IMG/VR virus record: IMGVR_UViG_3300020438_005126
Span: 1 to 24,737 of that record
From: a virus
Length of the DNA: 24,737 bases
Direction: 5' to 3' (one strand)
Shown here: piece after piece, positions 23,398-24,737 of the stretch
Numbering within the stretch: position 1 is the first letter of the stretch
Layout of the letters: each line of letters begins with the position of its first letter
Position numbers and translations under genes: made by a program
The notes under the pieces: generated by a model
The model's input: the letters and a program-made list of their open reading frames with translations, nothing else
What the model was told of the DNA's origin: nothing
Database searches by the model: none

Positions 23398-23767
23398 CTT
23401 CTAACTCCAGTACAGTTTCTATTTTTGTACGTATAAGACTATTATTTAATGTACTTCGTAGTCCAGTGTGTACATTCTTGGGCAGGTAACCTAAATCAGC
23501 CCAACAAAATGTTGGTATTTCTTCAGTAATAAATTCTTCTTTTACAAGACAAATATACGTTCCGTACTCAAAACCTTTGTCTTTTGAAAGATACAATTCT
23601 ATAGGTATTATTTTACCTCTAGAAAATTTTTGTTGTAAATCTTCACTATCTTGTATTACACTATTTTCAAGTGAAAATGTTGGCACAGTCCATTTTTCGT
23701 TTTCTAAAATAAGAAGTATTCTGTGCGAATCTCTAGATAGATATAATAGTCCTACTCTCTTTTGCAT
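23381..23767 (-). CDS. Degenerate Nudix-like protein
   Basis: A 128-residue protein with the overall shape of a Nudix fold: an N-terminal strand VGLLYLSRDSHRILLILE, a WTVP segment where Nudix enzymes have their first substrate loop, a mid YGTYICLVKEEF strand, and a C-terminal FCWADLGYLPKNVHTGLRSTL like the W..l..LP.plH.G...tL ending of phage Nudix relatives. The catalytic Nudix box (Gx5Ex7REUxEExGU) is not recognisable; the matching stretch reads FSLENSVIQDSEDLQQKF. If the fold assignment is right, this copy has lost hydrolase activity and may be a binding or structural protein. It lies 8 bases after the structural gene upstream and overlaps the next gene by 17 bases. Confidence 0.5.
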   Translation of the reverse strand: MQKRVGLLYLSRDSHRILLILENEKWTVPTFSLENSVIQDSEDLQQKFSRGKIIPIELYLSKDKGFEYGTYICLVKEEFITEEIPTFCWADLGYLPKNVHTGLRSTLNNSLIRTKIETVLELEDAVNI

Positions 23768-23775
23768 AAAACTAC

Positions 23776-24737
23776 TTATGCACCTTCAGGATCTAGTCTC
23801 CAATAACCTGGTGCATACTCGCCTTCGAAAGATTTAATCCACTGTATACCATCCCACTTATACTGTATTCCTGTAGTAATATTACTGAGATATGTAAAAT
23901 TTTCGACAGTAGCCGGGTCAAATATCACTGCCCAACTTGCGCCATTCCATTCAGCAACACTGTTTGCTTTGATAGGTGTATTAGTGCTGTCGTTGTTTTT
24001 CCAGCCATCAGCATTATCTGCTACATCTTCTAAGATTAGTAATCTATGTCCTGTTGGAATAGTACCTAATCTACTAATAGGATTATAAGTAGTTGGATCT
24101 ACAATTGCATCAAACGTTCCCTTGCCGTTAGGATATTGAGGACTTACAAGTAAAGTATTTTCTGTCCATCCTGGAGAATCTTTATCAAGTGTTACTAAGA
24201 GAATATAGTTATCAACAGGGTTGATTGCAAATGTTCCTGTAATTTCTTCACCATTAGGTTGACGGAAATGTATTGTACTAGTACCTTCTGTAAAACTTCC
24301 TAGTGCTGCTAATACAGCATTCCAGTCAAGTTTTTTATCATCTGTAAATTCTTTTTTATCTAGTCCTAAACTTTGTATTGCAGCATTCTGATCTAATATA
24401 GATAAGTCATAATCATTAGGATTACCATTATTTGCTTTGAATAACAATACAGGGTATCTTGGATTTACATATACATCATTTGAAACTTTCTGATTGTAAA
24501 CTAGACTTGATAAGTTTTGTATATCACCTTCTTCTGTAAATATGTTTGCTATTATACTTCTTACGACACCTAGTTTTTTTACTTTGGCAGGAGGAGAAAC
24601 ATACATTGGTATTTCAAAATCTATTGAGCAAATGTCAATATCTGACTCAGTTCCAGCAGGTATACTTCTAGAACTAAAATTCATTCCAGTCATTCTTACT
24701 ACACTTAAACTAGTCCAATCAATGTAGTTGTCGTTAG
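23776..24737 (-). CDS. Virion structural protein, 5'-truncated by window edge
   Basis: The reading frame stays open to the right edge (codons before the ATG at 24693 read NDNYIDWTSLSVVR), so the true start is outside the window; at least 319 residues are present. The N-terminal part has a TESDIDICSIDFEIPMYVSPPAKVKKLG beta segment and a SIIANIFTEEGDI helix. A middle beta domain follows (PRYPVLLFKANNGNP, HFRQPNGEEITGTFAINP). The C-terminus has WNGASWAVIFDP and YKWDGIQWIKSFEGEYAPGYWRL modules. I take it to be a T4-like tail or neck component; the SIDFEIPMYVSPP strand reminds me of the gp15/gp3 sheath-terminator fold, but this is weak. No RNA or enzyme motif is seen. Confidence 0.6.
   Translation of the reverse strand, partial: NDNYIDWTSLSVVRMTGMNFSSRSIPAGTESDIDICSIDFEIPMYVSPPAKVKKLGVVRSIIANIFTEEGDIQNLSSLVYNQKVSNDVYVNPRYPVLLFKANNGNPNDYDLSILDQNAAIQSLGLDKKEFTDDKKLDWNAVLAALGSFTEGTSTIHFRQPNGEEITGTFAINPVDNYILLVTLDKDSPGWTENTLLVSPQYPNGKGTFDAIVDPTTYNPISRLGTIPTGHRLLILEDVADNADGWKNNDSTNTPIKANSVAEWNGASWAVIFDPATVENFTYLSNITTGIQYKWDGIQWIKSFEGEYAPGYWRLDPEGA

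Noticed and set aside
23776-24737. Naming the truncated right-end structural gene as T4 gp15 (or gp3)
   Set aside because: Only one beta segment is reminiscent of that fold; the window lacks the N-terminus, which would be the most diagnostic part.

Overview
The window is a piece of an AT-rich marine T4-like myovirus genome (cyanophage/pelagiphage type). This rests on viral structural genes at both ends, tightly packed genes with TAATG and ATGA overlaps, T4-late-type promoter motifs (ATAAATA), and proteins typical of such phages: a giant repetitive fibre protein, a Peptidase_S74 fibre, a carbamoyltransferase, and several 2OG-Fe(II) oxygenases. The host cannot be fixed from the sequence; a Gram-negative host is implied by the LPS-type sugar genes. 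No tRNA, CRISPR array, transposase or intrinsic terminator was seen. No gene-free stretch exceeds 100 bases.

Layout. (1) 1-9604, plus strand: a tail-fibre/adhesin block. It holds a giant fibre protein open at the left edge, a small virion protein, a fibre with an S74 chaperone domain, a Gly/Cys-rich putative adhesin and a fibre-assembly-chaperone-like protein. (2) 9684-16124, plus strand: a sugar and small-molecule modification block. It holds a GT9 (heptosyltransferase-like) protein, a NodU/TobZ-type carbamoyltransferase, a 2OG oxygenase, an SGNH-hydrolase-like protein, three more 2OG oxygenases and a GmhB-like HAD phosphatase. (3) 16121-18412, minus strand: a cupin fused to an HldE-C-like nucleotidyltransferase, an HldE-N-like PfkB kinase and an HldD-like epimerase. 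(4) 18511-23128, plus strand: two fibre proteins, each with a cupredoxin-like domain carrying a full set of type-1 copper ligands, flanking a subtilisin-like protease. (5) 23125-24737, minus strand: a small conserved-looking protein, a degenerate Nudix-like protein and a structural protein cut by the right edge.

How they fit together. Regions 2 and 3 hold recognisable versions of nearly the whole ADP-L-glycero-beta-D-manno-heptose pathway: kinase, 7-phosphatase, adenylyltransferase, 6-epimerase and a candidate heptosyltransferase. Only the sedoheptulose-7-phosphate isomerase GmhA is missing and would have to come from the host. The cassette sits between two fibre blocks and next to a carbamoyltransferase and hydroxylases. 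It may therefore make a modified heptose that decorates either the virion fibres or the host surface; this is inference. A second notable point is a perfect 11-bp inverted repeat just before the GT9 start codon whose left arm overlaps a late-promoter motif. This is the arrangement used in T4 gene e to keep early read-through transcripts untranslated.
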